NCBI GenBank assembly: GCA_020073185.1
Contig: JAIQFT010000014.1
Location: 1-64,000, forward strand
DNA from: Terriglobia bacterium
GTDB taxonomy: Bacteria; Acidobacteriota; Terriglobia; Terriglobales; Acidobacteriaceae
DNA: 64,000 nt
Reading direction: 5' to 3'
Shown here: piece by piece, positions 7,766 to 16,578 of the stretch
Position numbering within the stretch: position 1 is the first letter of the stretch
How the letters are laid out: each line of letters begins with the position of its first letter
Translations under genes and position numbers: made by a program
Notes under the pieces: model-generated
The model's input: only the letters and a program-made list of their open reading frames with translations
Told to the model about the DNA's origin: nothing
Database searches by the model: none

Positions 7766-9091
7766 ATGAAGCAGCGGGACGAATCCGAGCGCGAAAAAGT
7801 GCCCGCGGCGGTCCCCAGAGGGGAACCGAGCAATTGCCCCGGCGCGGCTCCGCCGGTCTGCGACCACCCCCCTATCAGGCTTCTCATCGTCGAGAGCGGG
7901 CGTGGCGCCGGCGGCTCCACCATGTCTCTTTACTACCTGCTCAAGGCCCTAGACCGGACCCGGTTCGATCCGCTGGTCGCGTTCTATTTCGCCAATGACG
8001 GGCCTGACACGGAGCGGCTCAGGCTGGCTGCCCCGATTGCGTTTCTTTCGACCAGAACTGCTCGCGCCGAATCGAAGTTGCTGAGGAGGTTATTCCCTTC
8101 TCTGTTGATTCGAGGCGTCCGGAAGCTCATTGTCAGACCTTGGAACATGCTGGCGTCCGGCGTGGCGGCACTGTGGCGATTGCTGCGATTGATGCGGACA
8201 AAGTCCATTCAGTTGGTATTGCTGAACAACGATGTTCACTACCACGTCCCGGCAGTGCTGGCCGCGAAGCTGAGTGGCGTCCCATGCGTCTGCCGCAAGG
8301 CGGGTGGCATCGGCGAGGGAAGGCATGTCAAGCGATGGATCACGCCGTGGGTAAACCTCTTCATCAGCATTTCCCTGGCAACCCACCTAGACCAGATCGC
8401 TAACAACCCTGGCACACGGAAGGTGACGACCGTCTTTACCGGGATCGACCTCGACAGATTTGCCGCCAGAGCGCGCCCCGAACTGCGCGCCGAACTCGGA
8501 CTGCCCCCGGGCAAGAAAGTCGTCGCCAGTCTGGCCCGCCTCACTCCCGGCAGAGGGCAACAGGAACTGCTGCACGCCGCCCCGCGAATCGTGCAGGGCC
8601 ACGAAAATGTGGTCTTCCTGTTTGTGGGAAGTGAATCGCCGAGCGCTGTCTCCTACCTCAGTTCGCTGCGAGCCGAAGCAGACCGCATGGGCATTGGCGA
8701 CAAGGTGATCTTTCCCGGCTGGCGTACCGACGTGCCCGACATTCTTGCGCTGGTCGATGTTGTGGTGCAGTGTCCGAACACGATCATCGAGGGTCTTTCA
8801 GTCGTGGTGCTGGAAGCCATGGCAGCGGGCAAGCCGGTTGTAGTCACTGACAGTGGAGGACTGCCGGACGCAGTACATAGTGGCCGGACCGGGTTTGTCG
8901 TTCCGCGTGGCGACGCCAGCAAACTGGCTGAGGCAGTGCTGAGTATTCTGCAGGATGAGGCGCTCGCTCAACGCATGGGAGCGGCAGGCCGGCAGCGGGT
9001 TGAGGCTGACTTCAACAATGTCAGGAACGTGAAGAAAGTCGAGAAGCTGCTGGAGCAGTGTGTGACGGAAGCCTCGGGCGGTCATCGATAG
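7766..9091 (+). CDS. GT4-family glycosyltransferase
   Basis: This is a retaining GT-B glycosyltransferase of 441 residues from ATG 7766. Longer frames upstream overlap the preceding gene and lack a ribosome binding site. The N-terminal 37 residues are a hydrophilic Pro/Arg-rich tail, then the Rossmann domain begins with IRLLIVESGRGAGGSTMSL. The donor-binding half shows VASLARLTPGRGQQELL and the E-x7-E motif in EGLSVVVLEAMAAGKPVVVTD, where GT4 enzymes bind the nucleotide sugar. It is the last + strand gene of the first block; its stop is 31 bases from the stop of a convergent GT4 gene. It likely adds one sugar of the EPS repeat on the cytoplasmic face. The specificity is unknown. Confidence 0.9.
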   Translation: MKQRDESEREKVPAAVPRGEPSNCPGAAPPVCDHPPIRLLIVESGRGAGGSTMSLYYLLKALDRTRFDPLVAFYFANDGPDTERLRLAAPIAFLSTRTARAESKLLRRLFPSLLIRGVRKLIVRPWNMLASGVAALWRLLRLMRTKSIQLVLLNNDVHYHVPAVLAAKLSGVPCVCRKAGGIGEGRHVKRWITPWVNLFISISLATHLDQIANNPGTRKVTTVFTGIDLDRFAARARPELRAELGLPPGKKVVASLARLTPGRGQQELLHAAPRIVQGHENVVFLFVGSESPSAVSYLSSLRAEADRMGIGDKVIFPGWRTDVPDILALVDVVVQCPNTIIEGLSVVVLEAMAAGKPVVVTDSGGLPDAVHSGRTGFVVPRGDASKLAEAVLSILQDEALAQRMGAAGRQRVEADFNNVRNVKKVEKLLEQCVTEASGGHR

Positions 9092-9096
9092 CTTCG

Positions 9097-9130
9097 GCGG
9101 CTACAGCAATTCCTAAACTGCACTAGCCGC
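9097..9130. terminator. Possible bidirectional terminator between convergent genes
   Basis: GCGGCTA at 9097-9103 pairs perfectly with TAGCCGC at 9124-9130 across a 20-base loop, exactly at the junction of the two convergent glycosyltransferase genes. There is no strong T-run on either side, so this is only a weak candidate. Confidence 0.25.
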
Positions 9131-10286
9131 GAGGTTGCGACAATCTCGCCAAATTCGTGCGCTTGCCGGCCGCGTCCAAATAGACTTCACGGGTACGTCG
9201 CGCCACGGCGGCAGGATGGAAGCGGTCCAGTGCGATGCGGCGGGAGCAGGCTTCCATGGCAGATCGCAGGCCATCGTCCCGCAACAACTGTCCTAGGCGG
9301 CACGCAATATCATCCGGATCGTTCGGGTCTACCAGGAATCCACTTTCACCATGACGCACCATGTAGGGCATGCCGCATCGGTTGGAGGCGACCACGGAAA
9401 TTCCGGCTGCCATGGCCTCCTCGATTCCCATGGGAGAATTTTCCTCCAGAGACACCAGCGCAAAAACGCTGGCCTGCGCCAGTTCTTGCGAGACCTGCTC
9501 CACGCCAAGCGAACCCAATAGCGAGACCCGATCCGCCAGACCGAGGGCGCGTATTTTCTCCTGCACCGCGGCGCCATACTCCGGATGGGTAATCTTGCCG
9601 GCGAGGCGTAACTCGGCATCCACCCCCGCGGCCACAAGCCGGGAAAACGCCTCGACCAGGACGAGAGTGTTCTTTCTGGGACAGATCAAGGCGGCACTAA
9701 AGATCACGCCTCGACGCTCGCACCGGGGGATCTCGAAGAACCGCTCGCCCACGGCATTGTCAATGTCGTGGATAACGCCGCTTGCGATACCGGCCAGCCG
9801 TTCCCGCACGTACGGGCTGATGGAGATGATATGCGGCTGGTCAGCCCAGGCCGAGGTTTCCACCCACCGCCAAATCCGCGACCGCAACCAAGGCCAGCGT
9901 TGGCCGGAAACAAGCGTGTCTCCATAAATGAAGCCGTGGATGGTAAACACGCGCGGAATGGGCAGGCCTTTGACCATGATCCCATAGGTATCGTGGGCAT
10001 GGACCACGTCGGGAGCAAGGCGCTGGACGTACTGCGAGATCTGGGCCCGATCTGGCCCCGTGGCGCCGCCCAGCATGGTCCGCCCCAGTTGCGGCAACCG
10101 GTGCATGTTGATTTTTCCGAGGACCGAACGGTTTGTCTCGGAACAGGCAGGATCGATGGTCACAACGTGCAGTTCCAAGTCGTCAAACTCCGCCAAGGCT
10201 CGGACCAGGTTCACGCTGACGGTCTCAACCCCTCCGTGCGGAGCATTAGGATCGCTGGGAAACTGCGTGACCACGGCAACCCTCAT
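9123..10286 (-). CDS. GT4-family glycosyltransferase
   Basis: This is a 387-residue GT-B enzyme. The start is MRVAVVTQFPSDPNAPHGG, a typical N-terminal beta strand and glycine loop, followed by DVVHAHDTYG. The donor domain has VIFSAALICPRKN, then the E-x7-E motif in SLEENSPMGIEEAMAAGISV. Its ATG overlaps the end of the upstream gene by 4 bases, so the two GT4 genes are translationally coupled. This is the most distal gene of the - strand run. It probably adds a sugar to the lipid-linked EPS repeat in the cytoplasm. Confidence 0.9.
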   Translation of the reverse strand: MRVAVVTQFPSDPNAPHGGVETVSVNLVRALAEFDDLELHVVTIDPACSETNRSVLGKINMHRLPQLGRTMLGGATGPDRAQISQYVQRLAPDVVHAHDTYGIMVKGLPIPRVFTIHGFIYGDTLVSGQRWPWLRSRIWRWVETSAWADQPHIISISPYVRERLAGIASGVIHDIDNAVGERFFEIPRCERRGVIFSAALICPRKNTLVLVEAFSRLVAAGVDAELRLAGKITHPEYGAAVQEKIRALGLADRVSLLGSLGVEQVSQELAQASVFALVSLEENSPMGIEEAMAAGISVVASNRCGMPYMVRHGESGFLVDPNDPDDIACRLGQLLRDDGLRSAMEACSRRIALDRFHPAAVARRTREVYLDAAGKRTNLARLSQPRG

Positions 10287-11440
10287 GCCTGCACCTCATC
10301 CATGACAGCGCTTTGCCCTCTCATCACCCGCAGGAAGAGCTGCTCGAAGCGCAGCATGGCGGCGTCGGGGGCGTGATTTTCCACGTAGTACTGACGTGCG
10401 TTGTGCGACTGCGTGCGCCACAGGTCGGGAGAATTCAGCAGCGTGGCGATGCCCTTAAACAGGTTTTCCTTGTCCGGGGCGGCCATGCCCAGCCCGCGGG
10501 AGGCAATCAGATCATCAGGATCAATCGTCGACACCACCGGGACGCCGTAGCTCCAAGCCTCCAGAAAGGTATTGGGGAATCCCTCGAAGGCCGAAGTGCA
10601 GCACAGCAGAGCAGCCCGGCCATACAACTCCGACATTCGGTCACGCGGCACACTGCCGTGCACAATTACATTGGGTAGGCTGCGTGCCCGGGCCAGGATC
10701 GCCTGCGAGTAGGCATTCTCGCAGTCGGGTTTCCCGGCGATTTCGAAGGTAACATCGGGCAAGGCGGCGGCCAGATCCAGCAGCACTTCCAGCCGCTTGA
10801 CTTCAGCAATTCTGCCCACCCAAAGAACGCGTCGCGAACCACCGCGTGGCGGGGCAGCCGCCGGACACTCATCCGCCGTGGCGCCCGCGCAGGGCATGGG
10901 GAGCACAATCGCGCCCAGGCCGAAGCCCTGCCTCAGCATGTGCCGCTGCTTGTTGGTCTGCACGATGATGCGGTCGGCGTGGCGGATGCCGTAGCGATAA
11001 AAAAGACGGTCCTTAACCTTGGGCATGTCCGGCAAGGCGGGATCACACTCCGGATCGCTGGCCGAGGAATAAACGAATTTCCGGCCGTTCTGGCGGCACC
11101 AGAGCGCCACCTGCCCGGTGACGTACTCGGCGCAGTTGTGGTAGTACAGCGCTGCGTCGGCGCGCTTCAGCGCCGCATTCAGGCTGCTCCAGCGAGGGTG
11201 GAAAAACCTCAGCCCGGGCAGTCCAGCGTCGCTGCGGCACATCTTGATGACGCGCACGCCATCGATCTTGACTTCGTCGTCCTGCCCCTCATCCCAGGTC
11301 AACAGGGAAACCTGGTGGCCGCGCGCCGCCAGCCAGCGCGCCATGAAGCTGGTCTGCCGTTCCACGCCGCCAAAATGTCCACTGTGGCCGCCATTAATGC
11401 TGCCGAAAGCGAAATGGGCGACGATGCTGATCCCTTCCAT
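10283..11440 (-). CDS. GT4-family glycosyltransferase
   Basis: This is a 385-residue retaining GT-B transferase. The N-terminal domain has FGGVERQTSFMARWLAARGH (acceptor loop and first helix) and ALYYHNCAEY. The C-terminal donor domain begins at RRVLWVGRIAEVKRLEVLLD and has the acidic pair in SAFEGFPNTFLEAWSYGVPV. GGAG lies 6 bases before the ATG. It overlaps the following GT4 gene by 4 bases and is only 10 bases after the polysaccharide deacetylase gene. The role is sugar transfer during EPS repeat assembly; donor and acceptor are unknown. Confidence 0.9.
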   Translation of the reverse strand: MEGISIVAHFAFGSINGGHSGHFGGVERQTSFMARWLAARGHQVSLLTWDEGQDDEVKIDGVRVIKMCRSDAGLPGLRFFHPRWSSLNAALKRADAALYYHNCAEYVTGQVALWCRQNGRKFVYSSASDPECDPALPDMPKVKDRLFYRYGIRHADRIIVQTNKQRHMLRQGFGLGAIVLPMPCAGATADECPAAAPPRGGSRRVLWVGRIAEVKRLEVLLDLAAALPDVTFEIAGKPDCENAYSQAILARARSLPNVIVHGSVPRDRMSELYGRAALLCCTSAFEGFPNTFLEAWSYGVPVVSTIDPDDLIASRGLGMAAPDKENLFKGIATLLNSPDLWRTQSHNARQYYVENHAPDAAMLRFEQLFLRVMRGQSAVMDEVQA

Positions 11441-11450
11441 AGCAGCTCCG

Positions 11451-12533
11451 CTAGGTGTTGCCCCGGTTCAGCAAGGCTAACAAGGATTGCTTGGCGCGGG
11501 CGATAGCGGCTGTGATGCCGCTGACAACGGCGAGCAACTCGGTTTCGCTCCCCGCTAGCGGTAGCGCGATGCGCTGCAGAGTCATGGGGTCGGCCCCTGT
11601 GCGGTTCGTGCCCTCGTTGACGGTGACGGCTGCCATATACCCGCATTCGCGGACGATCTCCACGGTGCGAGCATTGTAACTTCCATTGGGATAGGCCAGA
11701 TACCGGCATGGGCGCTTGGTGTGCGCCTCGATCATCCGCTTAGAACGAAGAAGTTGGTCGCGCGCAACACCATCCTCCACCCGACCCAGGAGAACGTGAT
11801 CCACGGTGTGGCTTTCAAAAGAGAGCCCGGTGCCGGCCAGAGCTTCGATCTCCTCCCAACTGAGCAGCGCCGTCCAGGGGTCGTCTTCGAAGACGTCAGC
11901 CAAGCGGCGTCCGCTCTCCGCCTCCAAGGTTGCGGCGATCTGTTCCAACTCTTCCCGCATCTCGCCGTCTTGCCGAACGACCGCCTTGGCGGCGTCGCGG
12001 AGGCGCTGGTAGGACTGGCGCAGTTCGTTCCGGCCGGAGGCGGAGATGCGAACTTTGTCGTTGCCGATCTGGAACTCGTGATCGTCATCGCCGGCATGCT
12101 GCAGGGCATAATCCAATCGATCAACCCAGAAGGGCTGTCGCCGTTGCACGTGGCCGGCGGTCACAAAGATGGTGGCGGGCACACCGAAGCGGCGCAGCAC
12201 CGGCCAGGCTCCCGTGACATTGTTGCGATATCCATCGTCAAAGGTGACCACCAGAGAGTTCGGGTGGAAAGGCCGGTTACCGGCCAACATCTCCACCGCG
12301 TCGTCCAGGGAAACGAACTTGTAGTAGCGGGTGAGAAGCCGTAACCACTGCTCGAGCGTCTGCGGGTCCAATTGCGGCCGCAGCGGCGCCCAGCAAGCTT
12401 GCCCATTCGCGGGCGCTGCGGTGGCATGCAGCATGAGGATGGTAACGCGCTTGCGGTGCAGAAAACGCCACAGGTGGAAAAATCCCGTCCACCGCAAGAG
12501 CGCCTTGATGATAGCCCGTATACTCACACTCAC
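11451..12533 (-). CDS. NodB-type polysaccharide deacetylase
   Basis: This is a 360-residue carbohydrate esterase family 4 (NodB homology) protein. The metal and catalytic motif VTFDDGYRNN lies at about 96-105, and the second metal motif is a variant, SHTVDHVLL (H-x3-H, with Asp where many members have Pro later). LAYPNGSYN (about 286) is the third conserved block. The N-terminus has a basic amphipathic stretch (about 1-30) that may tether it to the inner membrane. The family removes N- or O-acetyl groups; here the substrate is likely an EPS amino sugar. The GTG start overlaps the stop of the acyltransferase gene upstream (GTGA), suggesting coupled production of a deacetylase and an N-acyltransferase. 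Exosortase-linked EPS loci usually contain such a deacetylase. Confidence 0.9.
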   Translation of the reverse strand: MSVSIRAIIKALLRWTGFFHLWRFLHRKRVTILMLHATAAPANGQACWAPLRPQLDPQTLEQWLRLLTRYYKFVSLDDAVEMLAGNRPFHPNSLVVTFDDGYRNNVTGAWPVLRRFGVPATIFVTAGHVQRRQPFWVDRLDYALQHAGDDDHEFQIGNDKVRISASGRNELRQSYQRLRDAAKAVVRQDGEMREELEQIAATLEAESGRRLADVFEDDPWTALLSWEEIEALAGTGLSFESHTVDHVLLGRVEDGVARDQLLRSKRMIEAHTKRPCRYLAYPNGSYNARTVEIVRECGYMAAVTVNEGTNRTGADPMTLQRIALPLAGSETELLAVVSGITAAIARAKQSLLALLNRGNT

Positions 12534-13765
12534 TTTGTGCTCGAAGAATCTTCGTCGGCACGATCCGGGGGGTCGGCATTGCCCGGATCCCCGGCCCGCC
12601 CCAACACGCGGTAAAGAAATCTTTTCACCGCAGGGCGGAGCCTTGTTTTGTACCTAAGAAGGAAACGGCCGTAAGTATGCCTGCTGAAAATGAAACAATG
12701 TGCCGTGTGTCGTCCTTGTCTCGTCCAGTGCAGCTTATAATCCATTTCCGGACCCAGATCGAGCTCGGAGAACCCGCGCTGCCAACTGTCGTGCGCCATT
12801 TCGTTGAAAAGCAAATGGCCAGGAGAGTAGTGGAGATACTCCTCGGCACACCCGAGCTTCAGCGCGACCACGACTTTGCCAATCTGCAGAGAATATAAGA
12901 TCGACAGCGTGCGCTCGCCAGCCTTGAGAAAGTGCAGGGACGAACATCGCCGTTTGGCAAAGGAGGCTGCGATTGCGCTATAAAAGTTTTTCGTCTCCGG
13001 CCTGCTGGAGATGGCGGTGCGCTGCCGGCCCTTCCACCCGGAACTCTCGATGGCAAATAGTTTCTCCATCTGTTCTGGGCCGGGTTCGTCGACTCTCTCA
13101 AACTGCAGAGATCCATGCAGTCCTTCCGCAGCCCTGCGTGCCAACCTCCGCAGGTCCTTGCGAAAGCGGCTATTGGCATCCCCCTGCCATGGATTCTGCT
13201 GTCCCGCAGCACCCGTCAATGCAATATGAAGCATACGTTGAGCGTTGTGCAGGGTGGGAAAGCCGCCGGCTTGTGCCAAGGTCAGCCACTGCTCCCCAGT
13301 GCCGGGATACGGCAGGGACGGAATTTCCAGTACATCCCAGCCCGGAAATCCCCGCAAGCAGTTCCACATCGAGGAGAGAACAGCATCGCCCTCCGGCCCG
13401 GGCATTCTCAAGATATCGAATCTGAAGGAGTGCGAATTGACGGCAGCACGGATTCGGCGCACGGGGAGGCCGTGAAACACAGCTCGATCCTGGATGAGCG
13501 GCAGCACCCCGAGCAGCCGGCCTCCGAGCCTTGCCGTCAGCAACCACACCCTGGAGCTTGGCTCAAAGCACCGGAGGTAGGCATCGATCCAGTCCGGATG
13601 ACAGAATGGATGATCCGGCTGGGCTTCCTCCCAAAGCTGCAACCATTCGTCGGCCACAGCTTGAATGGCTGCCACACCAGAGCTTATCTGGGTAGCCATG
13701 TTCAAGCTCCTGGATAACGGTTCCGAGATCGTAAGCTGCACCTCGCTGACGTACGCTGCGTCCAC
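12530..13765 (-). CDS. CelD/FemAB-like GNAT N-acyltransferase
   Basis: This is a 411-residue protein of the CelD/BcsL-FemAB acyltransferase type (two GNAT-like halves). Diagnostic features are PFCHPDWIDAYLRCF near the start, RFRKDLRRLARRA (about 203), and the C-terminal GNAT core from KAGERTLSILYSLQIG through PGHLLFNEMAHDSWQRG to ELDLGPEMDYKLHW. Members transfer acyl or aminoacyl groups to amines, and a FemAB-like protein is a usual part of exosortase EPS loci. The GTG start has GGAG 5 bases upstream; an internal ATG at residue 23 is possible. It overlaps the deacetylase gene by 4 bases, which suggests the amine freed by deacetylation may be re-acylated by this enzyme. The acyl donor is unknown. 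Confidence 0.82.
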   Translation of the reverse strand: MDAAYVSEVQLTISEPLSRSLNMATQISSGVAAIQAVADEWLQLWEEAQPDHPFCHPDWIDAYLRCFEPSSRVWLLTARLGGRLLGVLPLIQDRAVFHGLPVRRIRAAVNSHSFRFDILRMPGPEGDAVLSSMWNCLRGFPGWDVLEIPSLPYPGTGEQWLTLAQAGGFPTLHNAQRMLHIALTGAAGQQNPWQGDANSRFRKDLRRLARRAAEGLHGSLQFERVDEPGPEQMEKLFAIESSGWKGRQRTAISSRPETKNFYSAIAASFAKRRCSSLHFLKAGERTLSILYSLQIGKVVVALKLGCAEEYLHYSPGHLLFNEMAHDSWQRGFSELDLGPEMDYKLHWTRQGRHTAHCFIFSRHTYGRFLLRYKTRLRPAVKRFLYRVLGRAGDPGNADPPDRADEDSSSTK

Positions 13766-13796
13766 AAGACTCCAAAGGGGTAGATTGTGCTGCCGG

Positions 13797-14855
13797 CTAC
13801 CCGCCGGCTCCGATCCTGGTGCGAACGCCGGAGGCTCGTTCCAGGATCCGGTCCTTCGCCTTAAGTACCGACCGAATGGCGTTGCCGGAAAACAGCCATC
13901 CCGGAACCAGGGAAGCCGCCCGATATGCTAACGGCGCATCCTTGACCAGGCGAAGTTCGTCGCGTGCTTCGGCACGGCGGCCATCTCGCAGCATTGCCCT
14001 GGCCCGGATCAGGCGCTGAGTCCGAACAGCCTCCTCGAATAGTGCCGAGTGTTTGGAGAGAAAATCCCGGTCATGACCCCATACCCGGCTATAGATCGTC
14101 AGCCTCGTCGTAGCGCGATCGTAATCTTCGGCATCCGTGAGTCGCGGCCCTGAATGTCCATAATTCCAGGCAGTTTCGCAGTCCAGATACGCCCCCAAAC
14201 CGACGCGGGCGACTCTGGCGAAACACTCCCAATCTTCATAGGTGGGCAAATCCTCGGCAAAGCGCAACGCCTCCGCCGCCGATTCACGCCGCACCAACAC
14301 GGTGATTGTGCAAACGCAACCTTCCTTCACCAGGGAAAGATAGAAGTCCCCGATGTGAACCGAGAAGTCAGGAACGTCTTTGGGCAAAGGGGCCAAGGAC
14401 GAATACCCAACGCCCGGGCCGAATAGCTCATCCCAGGTGCACGGGCGAGAGAACCAGTTAGACAAATAGCGGCGTTTCTCCATTCCCTTGGCGCGCACGG
14501 CAAAATTGGAGCAGCAGAAGAGGACGTCGGGGCGGGCCTGCAGCAGCGCTCGTTCCAGGGTCAAAATGTGCGGCATCCACTCATCATCGGAATCCAGAAA
14601 CGCGACCAGCGGATTGCGTGCCACGCTGATGCCGAAATTGCGGGCTGCTCCGGCGCCGCGATGAGGCACACGCTGGTAGCGAATGCGATCGCCATAGGCC
14701 GCCAAAGCGCGCTCGGTGTCGTCCGTGGAAGCATCATCGACAACGATGATTTCATCGCCAGGGGAAATAGCCCTCAACGCAGAGTCGACCGCCCTCGAAA
14801 CCAAAGCCGCCCGGTTGTAGGTTGGGATAACGACACTCACTCCCAACGGATCCAA
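13797..14855 (-). CDS. GT2-family glycosyltransferase
   Basis: This is an inverting GT-A transferase of 352 residues. The start region is VSVVIPTYNRAALV, followed by EIIVVDDASTDDT and the metal-binding DSDDEW (DxD, about 91-96). A conserved ED follows at TYEDWECFARV (about 206). The C-terminal 90 residues are helical and basic and may contact the membrane. The TTG start at 14855 abuts the stop of the upstream gene with GAGG in that gene's end; a GTG five codons later is an alternative. The enzyme likely transfers a nucleotide-activated sugar to a lipid-linked intermediate. It is flanked by two CelD-type acyltransferase genes in the same orientation. Confidence 0.9.
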   Translation of the reverse strand: MDPLGVSVVIPTYNRAALVSRAVDSALRAISPGDEIIVVDDASTDDTERALAAYGDRIRYQRVPHRGAGAARNFGISVARNPLVAFLDSDDEWMPHILTLERALLQARPDVLFCCSNFAVRAKGMEKRRYLSNWFSRPCTWDELFGPGVGYSSLAPLPKDVPDFSVHIGDFYLSLVKEGCVCTITVLVRRESAAEALRFAEDLPTYEDWECFARVARVGLGAYLDCETAWNYGHSGPRLTDAEDYDRATTRLTIYSRVWGHDRDFLSKHSALFEEAVRTQRLIRARAMLRDGRRAEARDELRLVKDAPLAYRAASLVPGWLFSGNAIRSVLKAKDRILERASGVRTRIGAGG

Positions 14856-16160
14856 TTAGGCCTCCTCGGTTGACGGTTGAGCATTCGTCTGGCGGCCCGC
14901 GCCGGCATCCCCGCCAACGCTGCCGGCTTGGACAATGAGGGGAGCATGCGAAGGACGCAGATAGCGCCCCGTCGGCCATATTCCTTTGTAGAATAGGGCG
15001 GCATTTTTCAGGCTCTTCTTGCCGATGAAAAAGTCCCAGCCATCGCGCTGCTGCGCCAGCCATCGACGCTTGTGCTCCGTCATCGCCCCCAGGAAGTCGT
15101 ATCCCTTCACCCCATCCTCGATGCAGGCCTCGATGGACTTCGCCCGCAGCACATTGCCCGCGCCTTTGACATAAGCCGGGTCAAAGCCCTCCTGCAACTG
15201 CAGGAAGTTGCCGCGATACACGTATCCAATCTGCACGGCTTTGAACTCGCCGTTCTCCTGCAAGCCGTAGATCCGCAACCAACCCTTCTCGAGCGCACGC
15301 GGGGCAAAGCAGCGGTAGAACGCGGCCTCGCTGGGCTTACGGCGGAAAGTGCCCTCTTGCCCCTCTCCTTTCCAGCGGCGGTAATGAAGGTCGAACAGCG
15401 CGTCCAGGTACCGCGGTACCTGATCGGCAGTTTCACAGCGCGAGATCGTCACGCCCGGCCGCTGCATCACTCGCTTCATGTCGGCGCGCATCTGCTGCCT
15501 TCGATTCTGCGAGAGGGCGCGAACATACAGGTTCCAGCTTTCGGGCAGATCGAAGCAGGCAAAATCGGCGGCTCGGGTATGGCAGTAGAACCCCTGCTTT
15601 TCGCATGCCCGCTGCAATCGCTCGCGAGCTCCCGTCCAACCGGAAACGGCCGGCATCCAGATGCAATCCCAAGGGCGCGACGAGGAAGCCAGCGCCGCAG
15701 CGATCGCATCCACAGCGGCATCTTCGCAATCGCGGCGCACAATCCAATCCGGGTACTCGGCTCCCGTCGCGTAGTCGGCCATTACCCGCAGAGTGCGGAA
15801 GGAAACGGTGCGGAGCAGACGGAGCTGGGCCAGGTAGAAGGCGGCCGCGCCCGCCAGCACTCCCTGCCCATCCCTGACGGTGATCACGAAAGGCTGAAAC
15901 TTGTGGCCCGCCACCTCGATCCAGGAGCGGATCCAGTCCCAGGTTAGAAAGATGGTGTCGGCGCGCGAATGGGCTAGAAGTCCGTCCCATTCGGCCGCCA
16001 GCGAAAGAAAGGCAGGCCAATCCGCGATCAGTTCCGCCTTCATCCCAGTGGATTCATGAGCGCATGAAGACTGCGCGATCATACGGTTTTGTATCCCCTC
16101 ATCCATGGTGACCACGGAAGGATGAAGTTCGGTGCTGGCGCCGCTGGCAGACAAAGTCAT
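14856..16160 (-). CDS. CelD/FemAB-like GNAT N-acyltransferase
   Basis: This is a second CelD/BcsL-type acyltransferase, 434 residues. After a 40-residue poorly structured leader the domain begins at KAELIADWPAFLSLAAEWD, with DTIFLTWDWIRSWIE, the usual first block. The second half has ALSQNRRQQMRADMKRVM, YRRWKGEGQEGTFR and FLQLQEGFDPAYVKGAGNV, then YDFLGAMTEHKRRW. The ATG at 16160 has GGGAG 6 bases upstream, which supports the long form; an ATG at residue 40 is possible. It shares architecture but little exact sequence with the copy at 12530-13765, so they are likely diverged paralogues with different acyl groups or acceptors. Confidence 0.82.
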   Translation of the reverse strand: MTLSASGASTELHPSVVTMDEGIQNRMIAQSSCAHESTGMKAELIADWPAFLSLAAEWDGLLAHSRADTIFLTWDWIRSWIEVAGHKFQPFVITVRDGQGVLAGAAAFYLAQLRLLRTVSFRTLRVMADYATGAEYPDWIVRRDCEDAAVDAIAAALASSSRPWDCIWMPAVSGWTGARERLQRACEKQGFYCHTRAADFACFDLPESWNLYVRALSQNRRQQMRADMKRVMQRPGVTISRCETADQVPRYLDALFDLHYRRWKGEGQEGTFRRKPSEAAFYRCFAPRALEKGWLRIYGLQENGEFKAVQIGYVYRGNFLQLQEGFDPAYVKGAGNVLRAKSIEACIEDGVKGYDFLGAMTEHKRRWLAQQRDGWDFFIGKKSLKNAALFYKGIWPTGRYLRPSHAPLIVQAGSVGGDAGAGRQTNAQPSTEEA

Positions 16161-16175
16161 CCGCGCTCCCGACTC

Positions 16176-16448
16176 TCAGATTAATTGCCGAGTTACCTGT
16201 TTGCAGCAACCCGATAACGCAGGAGCAATCGGTCTTCCAATTTTACCCACGAGTTTGCGGCTTGTTTGCAACAACATACACGGTGTCATGTGCGGAATTC
16301 GAGGAATTGGTCGGACACAACCGCAAAACTTTGCACATTCCTCGGCCAACAGTTCCAAAACAGGGCGCTGGGAAATCATGAAAAACACCTTCCCGTAGCG
16401 TACTGTTTGTGCTGGATAAAAAATATCACAGTGGTGCAGCCTGACCAA
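16176..16448 (-). pseudogene. Truncated copy of the PIG-L protein N-terminus
   Basis: The frame reads YGKVFFMISQRPVLELLAEE, which closely matches the region GRELFFMISRRPLLELLPEE of the intact PIG-L gene at 16579-18138, then diverges into unrelated sequence. The DNA upstream also resembles that of the intact gene, with a shared TGTCCCGAATT-like element. The parsimonious reading is a remnant of a duplicated gene start, left between the acyltransferase and PIG-L genes. No catalytic part remains. The whole gap 16161-16578 otherwise looks non-coding. Confidence 0.55.
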
Positions 16449-16578
16449 GCCTCAAGGGTTCGTCAGAGATGTCCCGAATTGGCACCAGCAGGGGGGACGG
16501 CACGGTCCTCGGGCAGGCGTCTGCAGATTCGCCAGCTCAGCGTCCTGAAATCCTGTGCTGGTGCCGCGACCCGGCAAG

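Noticed and set aside
6787-7923. 378-codon open frame on the - strand
   Set aside because: It is antisense to the dehydrogenase and glycosyltransferase genes. Composition is Arg/Gly/His rich with no motif.
16441-16520. Possible sigma54 promoter (TTGGCACC near 16479)
   Set aside because: A TGGCAC-like half is present but there is no GC doublet at the needed 10-base distance. The same test failed at 18290-18310.
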